From an uncultured Blautia sp. (GTDB taxonomy: Bacteria > Bacillota_A > Clostridia > Lachnospirales > Lachnospiraceae): a stretch of DNA of 47,695 nucleotides. Shown here one piece after another: positions 6,635-15,704 of this stretch. A program made the position numbers and the translations under genes. How positions within the stretch are numbered: position 1 is the stretch's first letter; the number at the start of each line of letters is the position of its first letter. The notes below the pieces were generated by a model that was not told the DNA's origin, made no database searches, and saw only the letters and a program-made list of their open reading frames with translations. The stretch lies in assembly GCA_905209435.1 (NCBI GenBank), contig CAJLTE010000014.1, forward strand, positions 1-47,695, given 5' to 3'.

Positions 6635-6638
6635 AAAG

Positions 6639-6984
6639 TGGACCTGGCGGGAATTGAACCCGCGTCCGAAAGCCTATTCATTGAGGCATCTCCCATCACA
6701 GTCGCTGTTTTAACATTCCCTTGGATGTACGCCCACCGACAGGCTTACAACCTTAGTAGCTTCATGATACATCTACCGGGGCAAAGCTTACCCGGCAAGG
6801 TTTCTCACATGGTCGACGCCAGACTCCTGAAGTGTGAGTGCATCAGGGCTGACGAGCAGCAATTAGGCTGCTAACGCGTACTGTTCGTCTGCGTTTATAT
6901 TTAGTTTCCCGGTTGGTACGCAGTCTGGGAGTCTGCGGATGGCTTCCCCAACTTCAAAGCCCCCGTCGAAACCAGTACAAGCCC
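6639..6984 (-). ncRNA. ssrA: tmRNA (transfer-messenger RNA)
   Basis: The RNA releases stalled ribosomes and tags the unfinished protein for proteolysis together with SmpB. The 3' part holds the T arm (GCGGG-TTCAATT-CCCGC) and acceptor strand CAGGTCC; the 5' part is GGGCTTG followed by TACTGGTTTCGACGGGGG, the conserved tmRNA D-like region. The two acceptor strands pair with two wobbles. The tag reading frame ends ...NINADEQYALAA and then TAA (about 6871-6904); the exact resume codon is not certain. The terminal CCA is not encoded (C-T-T follows the discriminator A). The mature RNA is about 346 nt; a leader of about 90 nt precedes it from the promoter at 7085-7113. Confidence 0.95.
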
Positions 6985-7084
6985 GAAATGTGACTTCGTT
7001 ACACTGTTCTTTTATAAAACAGCACTGGTAATAAGACGAAAGCGTGTTTCTTAATATTGGCATATTATATGCCTACTGTTTATT

Positions 7085-7113
7085 AGTATAGAAGCAAAAG
7101 CAAAAACTGTCAA
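7085..7113 (-). promoter_or_regulatory. ssrA promoter
   Basis: On the minus strand TTGACA (7113-7108), a 17-bp spacer and TATACT (7090-7085): close to the sigma-A consensus, as expected for an abundant RNA. Confidence 0.85.
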
Positions 7114-7151
7114 GATAATTTTTATTTTTATCCGGGATTTCTATCCGGAAT

Positions 7152-7176
7152 ATTACTTGTGAACAGGAACAGTAAT
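7152..7176. repeat. Degenerate member of a small dispersed palindrome family
   Basis: Arms ATTACT/AGTAAT surround a 13-base loop containing GAACAG. Arms and loop length resemble the better copies at 11718-11746 and 14750-14778. It lies in the gap between ssrA and the aldo/keto reductase. Confidence 0.35.
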
Positions 7177-7198
7177 TGAGTAGCAACTTTATAAGAAT

Positions 7199-7231
7199 AA
7201 AGGTGATCAAAATCTCCTTCTGATCACCTTT
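7199..7231. terminator. Terminator of the aldo/keto reductase gene
   Basis: An 11-bp stem AAAGGTGATCA/TGATCACCTTT, followed on the minus strand by TATTCTT and on the plus strand by GTTTTC. Confidence 0.75.
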
Positions 7232-7273
7232 GTTTTCATATATTTTGTATTTTTTCAGATATTAAACGAAAAT

Positions 7274-8281
7274 TTATTCTCCAAACTGCTCTGCACATTC
7301 TTTCATCATCTCACGAATTGGCAGATGATATGGACATCTGGTTTCACATGCCCCGCATTCCACACATGCAGAAGCTTTCACTGCCAGTGAGCTGTAGCGG
7401 TCTTTTGCCCAGTCCCCCAGTCCATAACGGTTAAGGTATCCGGCGAACAGAAATACATTCGGAATACTGATTCCTACGCTGCAAGGTGCACAGTAATTAC
7501 ATCTGCGGCAGAAATTTGTACCCAGCTGATCTCTGACTGCCTGAATCTCTTCCAGTTCCTTCTCACTTAACGGAGAAGGGTCAAGACAGGCTTTGATATT
7601 CTCTTCAATCTCTTTCTCCTCTGCCATTCCAGGGATTACGATCGTCACATTCTTATTTGCACAGATATAGCGCATTGCCAGCGTTCCATTCTCAATGGCT
7701 CCACCTGCCAGCGGTTTCATATCAATAAATCCAATATTTTTCTCTTTACATTTGGCGATCAGTTCCTCGCCCTGGCTTTCTACAATATTGTATGGAAACA
7801 TAATTGTTTCAACCCAGTTAAGCTCCAATGCCCGGGCAAAAACTTCTGTAGAATGAGCAGTCAGTCCGATGTGGCCAATCTTTCCTGCCTCCTTCGCTTC
7901 CTGTAATGCCTCCAGTGCTCCGCCGGCTGCCAGTACCTGATCCAGCTGTTCCATACTTGGATTGTGTACCTGATACAGATCAATATAATTCGTACGAAGA
8001 TTGTGCAGACTCTTCTCGATATCTGCTGCCATTGCCTCTTTGGTACGTGCCATGGACTTTGTTGCAAGTACAAACTTATCTCTGATTCCTTCTAATGCAT
8101 ATCCCAGATATTCTTCACTGACTGTATATCCTCTGGCTGTATCAATATAGTTCACTCCCTGATCTGCCAGTTTATGCAGTAAAGCCTTCGTTCCTTCTGC
8201 ATCAATTCTCTGGATCGGTATTCCGCCAAGTCCCATTCTGGAAACTTTGAGACCTGTTTTGCCAAGTGTTACGTATTCCAT
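7274..8281 (-). CDS. Aldo/keto reductase with C-terminal 4Fe-4S domain
   Basis: The 335-aa product has the aldo/keto reductase TIM barrel: LGKTGLKVSRMGLGGIPIQ at the start, the YIDTARGY segment with the catalytic Asp/Tyr region (about residues 46-53), and K79 in VLATKS. The C-terminal part carries two cysteine groups, CRRCNYCAPC (about 270-280) and CVECGACETRCPY (about 311-323), typical of the ferredoxin-like extension in anaerobic members. It is an NAD(P)H- or electron-transfer-linked oxidoreductase of unknown substrate. The ATG at 8281 is used because AGGAGGAG precedes it; the upstream extension to 8350 lacks a ribosome site and overlaps the efp terminator. Confidence 0.85.
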   Translation of the reverse strand: MEYVTLGKTGLKVSRMGLGGIPIQRIDAEGTKALLHKLADQGVNYIDTARGYTVSEEYLGYALEGIRDKFVLATKSMARTKEAMAADIEKSLHNLRTNYIDLYQVHNPSMEQLDQVLAAGGALEALQEAKEAGKIGHIGLTAHSTEVFARALELNWVETIMFPYNIVESQGEELIAKCKEKNIGFIDMKPLAGGAIENGTLAMRYICANKNVTIVIPGMAEEKEIEENIKACLDPSPLSEKELEEIQAVRDQLGTNFCRRCNYCAPCSVGISIPNVFLFAGYLNRYGLGDWAKDRYSSLAVKASACVECGACETRCPYHLPIREMMKECAEQFGE

Positions 8282-8340
8282 TACTTCTCTCCTCCTGATT
8301 ATGTTCTTATGAAATAACTTTCTAATTTCCCGTGATACAA

Positions 8341-8372
8341 AAACTGCCACCGGCTTTCACCGATGGCAGTTT
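8341..8372 (-). terminator. efp terminator
   Basis: A 13-bp stem AAACTGCCATCGG/CCGGTGGCAGTTT with loop TGAAAG, followed by TTG on the minus strand. Confidence 0.75.
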
Positions 8373-8391
8373 GATTACTTGCCTGATCGCA

Positions 8392-8949
8392 TTATACTCG
8401 GGAGAGATATTCTCCTGTTCTTGTATCGATTTTCAGTTTATCGCCCTGGTTAACGAACAGCGGAACCTGAACCTGAGCACCTGTCTCTACAGTAGCCGGT
8501 TTAGTTGCACCCTGTGCTGTGTTTCCAGCAAATCCTGGCTCTGTCTCAGTAACTTCAAGTTCTACGAACAGAGGCGGCTCAATCGCAAATACGTTTCCGT
8601 TATGGGAACAGATTTTAACCATCTCGTTCTCTTTCACGAATTTAAGAGAATCACCAACCTGATCCTTTGTAAGACCAACCTGATCATATGTCTCTACGTT
8701 CATGAAGTAGTACAGATCACCATCATCATACAGATACTGCATATCTACACGTTCGATACGTGCAGCCGGGAATTTCTCTGTTGGACGGAAAGATTTCTCA
8801 AGAACTGCTCCTGTAATAATGTTTTTGTATTTTGTTCTTACGAAAGCAGCACCCTTTCCTGGTTTTACATGCTGGAATTCAACGATCTGACATACGTTTC
8901 CGTCAATTTCAAGTGTGATACCGTTTTTGAAATCACCTGCTGAAATCAT
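8392..8949 (-). CDS. efp: Translation elongation factor P
   Basis: The 185-aa length is normal for EF-P, which relieves ribosome stalling at polyproline stretches. Three beta-barrel domains are evident: an N-terminal KOW-like domain (1-62) with the modification loop [10 protein letters not shown] and Lys32 at its tip, an OB domain (about 65-127), and a C-terminal OB domain (about 130-185) ending GEYLSRV. The ATG at 8949 follows GGAGGAAAT. It lies 143 bp downstream of aroK. A GTGTGTC/GACACAC inverted repeat in that gap may separate the transcripts. Confidence 0.97.
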   Translation of the reverse strand: MISAGDFKNGITLEIDGNVCQIVEFQHVKPGKGAAFVRTKYKNIITGAVLEKSFRPTEKFPAARIERVDMQYLYDDGDLYYFMNVETYDQVGLTKDQVGDSLKFVKENEMVKICSHNGNVFAIEPPLFVELEVTETEPGFAGNTAQGATKPATVETGAQVQVPLFVNQGDKLKIDTRTGEYLSRV

Positions 8950-9092
8950 AGTTATATTTCCTCCTTAATAGTACAGTTCAGCAATGCTGTGTCTTTTGAC
9001 AACAACAGCCGTTCAAAGTGTGTGTCCCTCTCATGCTTTTCTCAGTTTTGTGACACACTCTTATTTAATTTTATAATATTCTGCTGTTTTTT

Positions 9093-9617
9093 TCAACTAT
9101 TTTTTACACATGTTTTTAATTTTTCTTCAAGCTGACCAATCAGATCCTCAAATGGCTTGTCTCCTGTGATCATCTCAACATCTGCAAACTTTGTATAAAC
9201 CGGATCGCGCTGTTTAAGAAGTTTTCTGATCTTATCTTCTTTGTCTTCTCCCTCGATCAGAGGATTGCTGCTGGAATTTTCCAGTCTCTTCTTCAACGTT
9301 GCATAAGATCCCTTCAAATATACTACAGTTCCCAGTTTTTTAATATATTTTGCATTCTGTTCCTGCATCGGAAGACCGGATCCCAGAGAAATGATCTTCT
9401 GTTCCGGATCATCGATCAGTGCCTTGATCACAGTTGTCTCAAGAGCTCTGTAAAATGGTTCTCCGAATCTGTCAAAGATTTCTTTCATTGTAAGGTTCAT
9501 CTTCTTTGATACTACGCGGTCAACGTCTACAAAAGGAAGATTGAAATCTTTTGCCAGCCGTTTTCCTACTCTTGTCTTACCTGAACCCATAAATCCTATG
9601 ATAACAATATGGTTCAT
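9093..9617 (-). CDS. aroK: Shikimate kinase
   Basis: The 174-aa protein phosphorylates shikimate to shikimate-3-phosphate in chorismate synthesis. It has the P-loop GFMGSGKT (residues 8-15), the substrate Asp in DVDR (about 32), the Arg in GEPFYRALE (about 58), and a second glycine loop SLGSGLPM (about 77-84) where many homologues have GGG. The ATG overlaps the stop of yqeG by four bases (ATGA), so the two are translationally coupled. The other shikimate-pathway genes are not in the window. Confidence 0.93.
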   Translation of the reverse strand: MNHIVIIGFMGSGKTRVGKRLAKDFNLPFVDVDRVVSKKMNLTMKEIFDRFGEPFYRALETTVIKALIDDPEQKIISLGSGLPMQEQNAKYIKKLGTVVYLKGSYATLKKRLENSSSNPLIEGEDKEDKIRKLLKQRDPVYTKFADVEMITGDKPFEDLIGQLEEKLKTCVKNS

Positions 9618-10117
9618 GAATTCCCCTCCTCTTTACGGTAAAAATATAATACAATTCTTTCAAGGTATCGTTTCAGTACGATCTGAATCTCTTCTTTCGG
9701 ATTGAGTGGTTTCACCAGAATATTCCGGATTCCTGCACGTTTTGCCCCATATATATCAGTAAACAGCTGGTCTCCCACAAAAATGGTATTACTTTTATCA
9801 GTTCCAAGAAGCTCCATCGCTCTGATATAATTTTTTGTTGAAGGTTTGTGCGCATTTTCAATGAACTGCGCTCCTATCGCATCATTAAAAGAGGAAACCC
9901 TCTCATACTGATTATTGGACAGAAAACAGCATTTAAATCCAAGTTCTTTCAGATGTGCGAACAGTGCACATGCTCTCTCGTCTGCAGGTGCACCATGAGG
10001 TACCAGAGTATTGTCTATATCAAACAAAAGTCCTCTGTATCCCTGTGCATACAGATCATCAAAATTAATTGTATAAGTAGAATCCAGATATTCATCTGGA
10101 AAAAAACATTTAAACAT
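9614..10117 (-). CDS. yqeG: YqeG-family HAD phosphatase
   Basis: A 167-aa haloacid-dehalogenase-type phosphatase with the nucleophile motif DIDNTLV (33-39), motif II SNN (about 68-70), a Lys in HKPSTKNYI (about 90) and motif IV VGDQLFTDI (about 114-122). YqeG proteins are related to phosphatidylglycerophosphate phosphatases; the exact substrate is not decided by sequence. It is first gene of a pair with aroK (4-bp overlap). Confidence 0.9.
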   Translation of the reverse strand: MFKCFFPDEYLDSTYTINFDDLYAQGYRGLLFDIDNTLVPHGAPADERACALFAHLKELGFKCCFLSNNQYERVSSFNDAIGAQFIENAHKPSTKNYIRAMELLGTDKSNTIFVGDQLFTDIYGAKRAGIRNILVKPLNPKEEIQIVLKRYLERIVLYFYRKEEGNS

Positions 10118-10206
10118 TTACAGATAATTCCTTTATTTGTATTTCCATTATTTCTTAAATATGTCCTTTTCAGCACCGGCCGCCAGACAGACTATATGAC
10201 TTTTTG

Positions 10207-11568
10207 TCATCGTTCATTAAGCGGAACATACACTGCCGGTTCCAATACATTCTTGTATGCCGGACGGATGATCTTATCTGCATTGATAAGTTCTTCCATT
10301 CGATGAGCACTCCATCCTACAATACGTGCAACTGCAAACATCGGTGTAAACAGTTCGAGTGGCAGATCAAGCATGCTGTAAACAAAGCCGCTGTAAAAGT
10401 CCACATTGGCACTTACACCTTTATAAATACGACGCTCTTCTGCAATTACTTCCGGTGCCAGACGCTCAACCATAGAATAAAGACCATAATCCTTCATTCT
10501 GCCTTTCTCTTTTGCCAGAGTTTCCACATACGCCTTAAAGACTTCGGCTCTTGGATCAGATACAGAATAAATGGCGTGCCCCATACCATAGATGAGACCT
10601 TTCTGGTCAAATGCTTCTTTATGAAGAAGTCTCTTAAGGTACGCACGGACCTCATCTTCATCCTTCCAGTCCTTAACTTCCTTCTTCATATCATTAAACA
10701 TTTTGACAACTTTGATATTGGCACCGCCGTGCTTTGGTCCTTTTAATGAACCAAGTGCTGCTGCGATCGCAGAATAAGTATCTGTTCCTGATGAAGAGAC
10801 CACATGAGTTGTAAAGGTTGAGTTATTACCACCGCCATGTTCCATATGAAGGATCAGTGCAATATCCAGAATCTTCGCTTCCAGATGTGTATACTTCTTG
10901 TCCGGACGGAGCATTCTCAGAATATTCTCTGCTGTAGTAAGCTCTTTCTTCGGGTTATGGATATAAAGGCTCTTTCCTTTGATATAATGGTTATATGCCT
11001 GATATCCATAAACAGACAACAGCGGAAATACACTGATCAGATTCAGGCACTGTCTGAGTACATTCGGCAATGACGTATCGTCCGGATTGGTATCATAAGA
11101 GTATAAAGTAAGCACACTTCTTGAAAGTGCATTCATAATATCTTTGCTCGGAGCTTTCATCACAACATCACGGACAAAGTTTGTCGGGAGCGACCGCTGG
11201 TCTGCAAGAAGCTGCGTAAAATCCGCAAGCTGTTTCTTATCCGGAAGACTTCCAAACAGAAGAAGATATGTAACTTCTTCAAATCCATATCTGTCATCTT
11301 CAATAAAACCTCTCGTCAGATCTTTGATGTCATAACCTCTGTATGAAAGACTTCCCGCGCAGGGAACTTCTTTGCCGTCCACGATCTTTGTAGCTTTGAC
11401 ATTGGAAACCTGGGTCAGTCCTGCAAGGACACCCTTCCCATTAATATCACGGAGTCCTCTCTTCACATCATACTTTCCGTAGAGAGAAAGATCCAGACTT
11501 GTGTGCTCCTTACAGATATCAGTCAGATTCTCAATTTCAGGTGTTACTTTTGTTTTAAATCCCGTCAT
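10207..11568 (-). CDS. gltA: Citrate synthase
   Basis: The 453-aa enzyme condenses acetyl-CoA and oxaloacetate. Visible family motifs: LILHMEHGGGNNSTF (about 249-263) with the first active-site His region, GPKHGGANIKVV (about 286-297), GMGHAIYSVSDPRAE (about 337-351) with catalytic His and the Asp/Arg, and DFYSGFVYSMLDLP near residue 400. The ATG at 11568 is chosen because AAAGGGGATTT precedes it; the ORF extends upstream to 11622 without a ribosome site. Aconitase and isocitrate dehydrogenase are not adjacent. With glutamate dehydrogenase divergently placed at 12303, the area concerns supply of 2-oxoglutarate and glutamate (inference). Confidence 0.93.
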   Translation of the reverse strand: MTGFKTKVTPEIENLTDICKEHTSLDLSLYGKYDVKRGLRDINGKGVLAGLTQVSNVKATKIVDGKEVPCAGSLSYRGYDIKDLTRGFIEDDRYGFEEVTYLLLFGSLPDKKQLADFTQLLADQRSLPTNFVRDVVMKAPSKDIMNALSRSVLTLYSYDTNPDDTSLPNVLRQCLNLISVFPLLSVYGYQAYNHYIKGKSLYIHNPKKELTTAENILRMLRPDKKYTHLEAKILDIALILHMEHGGGNNSTFTTHVVSSSGTDTYSAIAAALGSLKGPKHGGANIKVVKMFNDMKKEVKDWKDEDEVRAYLKRLLHKEAFDQKGLIYGMGHAIYSVSDPRAEVFKAYVETLAKEKGRMKDYGLYSMVERLAPEVIAEERRIYKGVSANVDFYSGFVYSMLDLPLELFTPMFAVARIVGWSAHRMEELINADKIIRPAYKNVLEPAVYVPLNER

Positions 11569-11717
11569 GTAATTAAATCCCCTTTCTTTACAATTCTGTC
11601 GATATAAAATCCCCCTCTTCATCCTCGTATTACTTTAATATATGGTAAGATGTATCAGTTACACATACCCGGTAAGATCAGGCGATATAAATAACCCTGC
11701 CGCCTGGTCATAACCTA

Positions 11718-11746
11718 AGTTACTGTTCATGACGTTCTCAGTAACT
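11718..11746. repeat. Dispersed 29-bp palindrome, copy A
   Basis: Perfect 8-bp arms AGTTACTG/CAGTAACT with a 13-base loop beginning TT and ending GTTCT. The copy at 14750-14778 has the same arm core, loop length and loop ends. Confidence 0.7.
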
Positions 11747-11758
11747 AAACAAATAGCC

Positions 11759-11974
11759 GTTTCACAGTTTTATCATACGGATATTCGCAATCCGCTTCGC
11801 TACTTGCTCATAGATAAATAACTGTTTCACAGTCTTTATCATACGAATATTCGCAATCCGCTTTGCTACTTGCTCATAGATAAATAACTGTTTCACAGTC
11901 TTTATCATACGGATATTCGCAATCCGCTTTGCTACTTGCTCATAGATAAATAACTGTTTCACAGTTATTTATCT
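11759..11974. repeat. 66-bp tandem repeat array, three units plus a terminal palindrome
   Basis: Units start at 11759, 11824 and 11890, and a partial fourth at 11956 (spacing 65, 66, 66); they are almost identical. Each unit contains CGGATATTCGCAATCCG, which folds on CGGAT/ATCCG, and the unit junctions fold on GATAAAtaACTG/CAGTcTTTATC. The end is a perfect palindrome AGATAAATAACTG-TTTCA-CAGTTATTTATCT (11944-11974). The minus strand reads as a repeating 22-residue peptide only because the unit length is a multiple of three. Confidence 0.9.
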
Positions 11975-12098
11975 AAATTATAGCATTTTTTTCTCATCTG
12001 GTCTATATTTTATGTAATCTGTTTTTTCTTTCACTTTTTTATACATTATTATCAGATTGCAGCTTGCTTAGGGGGCCAGAAATGCTCTTACGCCATAA

Positions 12099-13637
<1,539 letters not shown>

Positions 13638-13703
13638 TATTATTCCAATACAGTATTTTTCTGATAAGATATCAGTTAAACTACCCCATAAAAAATACAA
13701 ATG

Positions 13704-13740
13704 AAAACCGGCGGGAACAGATAAGTTCCTGCCGGTTTTT
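13704..13740. terminator. Bidirectional terminator of gdhA and nrdR
   Basis: A 15-bp stem AAAACCGGCGGGAAC/GTTCCTGCCGGTTTT with loop AGATAA and a T run on each strand. Confidence 0.9.
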
Positions 13741-13762
13741 CATTTATATATTCCGATGATCC

Positions 13763-14212
13763 TTAGTTCATAAATTTCTTCAATTCATCCATAAACGTGC
13801 TGACATCTTTAAACTCTCTGTACACAGATGCAAAACGTACATATGCCACCGCATCCAGGTCCTTGAGATGATCCATAACGATCTCGCCGATCTTAGTACT
13901 GGAAATCTCTTTCTCCTCTGTGTTAAAGATTTCTCCCTCAATAGCATCCATCATCTCTTCTACTTTCTCTATCGATATCGGTCTCTTATAGCATGCACGC
14001 AGAATTCCGGACTGAATCTTCGAACGGTCATACTGCTCTCTGTTCTGATCTTTCTTGATAACAGTGAGCGGTATACTCTCTACTTTCTCATATGTAGTAA
14101 ATCTCCTTCCGCAGGCATCACATAAACGGCGGCGACGAATAGAATTGGTATCCTCTACCGGTCTGGAATCAACTACTCTCGTATTATCCTGATTACAAAA
14201 TGGACATTTCAT
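13763..14212 (-). CDS. nrdR: Transcriptional repressor NrdR
   Basis: The 149-aa NrdR represses ribonucleotide reductase genes in response to (d)ATP. It has the N-terminal zinc ribbon (MKCPFC...CDACGRRF, Cys at 3, 6, 31 and 34) followed by the ATP-cone domain (about 46-136, beginning VIKKDQNREQYDRSKI). Length and ends are canonical. No ribonucleotide reductase gene is in the window. A sigma-A promoter is visible at 14299-14270. Confidence 0.96.
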   Translation of the reverse strand: MKCPFCNQDNTRVVDSRPVEDTNSIRRRRLCDACGRRFTTYEKVESIPLTVIKKDQNREQYDRSKIQSGILRACYKRPISIEKVEEMMDAIEGEIFNTEEKEISSTKIGEIVMDHLKDLDAVAYVRFASVYREFKDVSTFMDELKKFMN

Positions 14213-14269
14213 AGGACGTCCCCCTTTTTAAGTCATATCACAGTCTCTGTGCGATTATTGTATAGCCTT

Positions 14270-14299
14270 ATTATACTGTATTTTCATTTCAAGTGTCAA
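14270..14299 (-). promoter_or_regulatory. nrdR promoter
   Basis: On the minus strand TTGACA (14299-14294), an 18-bp spacer and TATAAT (14275-14270), both perfect hexamers. Confidence 0.8.
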
Positions 14300-14310
14300 T
14301 AAAAGGACTT

Positions 14311-14338
14311 GCATAAATTTTCGCAAAAATACATAAAT
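14311..14338 (+). promoter_or_regulatory. Possible sigma-G/F promoter of ylmC
   Basis: GCATA (14311-14315), a 16-bp gap and CATAAAT (14332-14338) resemble the forespore sigma factor consensus (GHATR / CATnnTA). It is placed 64 bp before ylmC; weak evidence alone. Confidence 0.3.
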
Positions 14339-14401
14339 TGTTATTACACAACTATTCGGTTATGGACAAAGAGCAAAATGAATATTTAAAAGGAGCATCT
14401 C

Positions 14402-14656
14402 ATGAGAATCTGTGAATTAAGGCAAAAAGAAGTGATCAACACCTGTACCTGCCGCAGTCTCGGGTGTCCTATTGATGCGGAGTTTGACTGTAAAACCAGC
14501 AGAATGACCGCCCTGATCGTACCCGGCCCCGGAAAATTCTGCTGCCTCTTTGGCCGTGACAGCGAATACCGCATCCCCTGGGAATGCATCTGCCAGATTG
14601 GCGATGATATCATTCTTGTAGAAATCGATGAAGAAAAATGTTTTCACAAAGGCTGA
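14402..14656 (+). CDS. ylmC: YlmC/YmxH family PRC-barrel sporulation protein
   Basis: An 84-aa protein with a PRC-barrel-like fold: MRICELRQKEVINTCTCRSLG at the start (broken pattern E-L-x-x-K-E-V-I-N), and repeated beta strands up to GDDIILVEI. The family is found in spore-forming Firmicutes, commonly close to sigG or the cell-division/sporulation region. Its biochemical role is unknown. The ATG follows AAAAGGAG. It precedes sigG by 176 bp in the same direction. Confidence 0.8.
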   Translation: MRICELRQKEVINTCTCRSLGCPIDAEFDCKTSRMTALIVPGPGKFCCLFGRDSEYRIPWECICQIGDDIILVEIDEEKCFHKG

Positions 14657-14749
14657 TACAGCAGTTTTTGTCAAGGGTCAATAATTTTTATATTTTCCAG
14701 TTAAAAGTATAAATATTCCTCCATCTGAGAATCATTCTTACTGAAACAT

Positions 14750-14778
14750 CGTTACTGTTTACTCTGTTCTCAGTAACG
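14750..14778. repeat. Dispersed 29-bp palindrome, copy B
   Basis: Perfect 8-bp arms CGTTACTG/CAGTAACG with a 13-base loop beginning TTT and ending GTTCT, matching copy A at 11718-11746. It lies between ylmC and sigG, upstream of the sigG ribosome site. Confidence 0.7.
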
Positions 14779-14832
14779 AACATCTTAGCTTTATTGTCAT
14801 ACGTTCAAGAATGATAAGGAGGATTCAATAAG

Positions 14833-15612
14833 ATGGCACTGAACAAAGTAGAAATCTGTGGAGTCAATACGTCGAAACTTCCTGTTCTTAATGCAGAAGA
14901 AAAAGAAGAACTGTTCAGACGGATCAAAGAAGGTGACGAGCAGGCACGGGAATTGTACATCAAAGGAAATCTCAGACTGGTCCTCAGCGTAATACGAAGA
15001 TTCCAGAACAGCAGTGAAAACGCTGACGATCTTTTCCAGATCGGATGTATCGGTCTGATCAAAGCCATTGATAACTTCGATACCACTTTACAGGTAAAGT
15101 TTTCAACCTATGCTGTTCCCATGATCATAGGAGAAATACGCCGCTATCTCAGAGACAATAACAGTATCCGGGTCAGCCGTTCTCTCCGTGATATCGCATA
15201 TAAAGCGATCTATACCCGCGAAAATTACATGAAGCAGTATCTCAGAGAGCCTACTGTCACCGAAATCGCTCAGGAGATCGGCATCGAAAAAGAAATGATC
15301 GTATATGCTATGGATGCGATACAGAACCCCGTAAGCCTCTTTGAGCCCGTCTACACCGAAGGAGGCGACACCCTTTATGTCATGGACCAGATCAGTGATA
15401 AGAAAAACAAAGAAGAACGATGGATCGAGAATCTCTCACTCAGAGAAGCCATGCAACGGCTGAACAGTCGTGAAAAACATATTATAGAGCTGCGTTTCTA
15501 CGAGGGCAAAACACAGATGGAAGTCGCACAGGAAATCGGAATATCCCAGGCACAAGTCAGCCGTCTGGAAAAAAATGCTCTGAAATCCATGCGTAATTAT
15601 CTTCGTCCCTGA
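14833..15612 (+). CDS. sigG: RNA polymerase sporulation sigma factor sigma-G
   Basis: The 259-aa protein is the late forespore sigma factor. The N-terminus MALNKVEICGVNTSKLPVLN is diagnostic. Region 2 (about 40-110) contains GNLRLVLSVIRRF and DDLFQIGCIGLIKAIDNFD; region 3 covers about 120-180; region 4 (about 200-255) contains SREKHIIELRFYEGKTQMEVAQEIGISQAQVSRLE, the -35-binding HTH. The ATG follows AAGGAGGATTC. Its genomic partner ylmC lies upstream. The sigE gene that often precedes it in Bacilli is not here. Confidence 0.96.
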   Translation: MALNKVEICGVNTSKLPVLNAEEKEELFRRIKEGDEQARELYIKGNLRLVLSVIRRFQNSSENADDLFQIGCIGLIKAIDNFDTTLQVKFSTYAVPMIIGEIRRYLRDNNSIRVSRSLRDIAYKAIYTRENYMKQYLREPTVTEIAQEIGIEKEMIVYAMDAIQNPVSLFEPVYTEGGDTLYVMDQISDKKNKEERWIENLSLREAMQRLNSREKHIIELRFYEGKTQMEVAQEIGISQAQVSRLEKNALKSMRNYLRP

Positions 15613-15658
15613 TTCACACTGTACAGATATCTGTCCGGTATTTATCATAAAACGCAGC

Positions 15659-15693
15659 AAAGCAGTCCACTCTCTTACAGAGCCGACTGCCTT
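15659..15693. terminator. Terminator between sigG and the polymer cluster
   Basis: The 9-bp stem AAAGCAGTC/GACTGCCTT encloses a smaller CTCT/AGAG stem. On the minus strand it closes the eleven-gene polymer run; on the plus strand it follows sigG. The T tract is short. Confidence 0.5.
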
Positions 15694-15704
15694 ACATAAT
15701 CTGC

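Larger units (their letters stand above)
1..6638. mobile_element. Integrated element at the ssrA 3' end (right part only)
   Basis: A tyrosine integrase gene ends 29 bp from the 3' end of tmRNA, a classic attachment site for islands and prophages. The cargo is typical of such an element: two small HTH proteins, an XRE repressor with divergent operators, an Abi_2 protein, an ImmA-like protein, a secreted protein and a membrane protein. The segment is visibly more AT-rich than the housekeeping genes after ssrA. No relaxase, replication or phage structural gene is present in the visible part. I did not find a second copy of the ssrA 3' sequence in 1-5500, so the distal attachment site is presumably left of the window. 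Whether it is an ICE, a phage satellite or a degraded prophage cannot be decided. Confidence 0.75.

Noticed and set aside
6863..7063. 66-aa ORF ending ADEQYALAA
   Set aside because: This is the tmRNA tag frame read backwards into the tRNA-like part, not a protein gene.
11762..11962. 66-aa minus-strand ORF made of 22-residue repeats
   Set aside because: It is only the translation of the 66-bp tandem repeat, has no ribosome site, and its start lies in the terminal palindrome.
11759..11974. CRISPR array
   Set aside because: The repeated units are contiguous and identical over their whole length; there are no unique spacers and no cas genes in the window.
14710..14742. Sigma-F type promoter before sigG (GTATA ... 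GAGAATCAT)
   Set aside because: Expected biologically, but the -10 matches the consensus too poorly to list as a feature.
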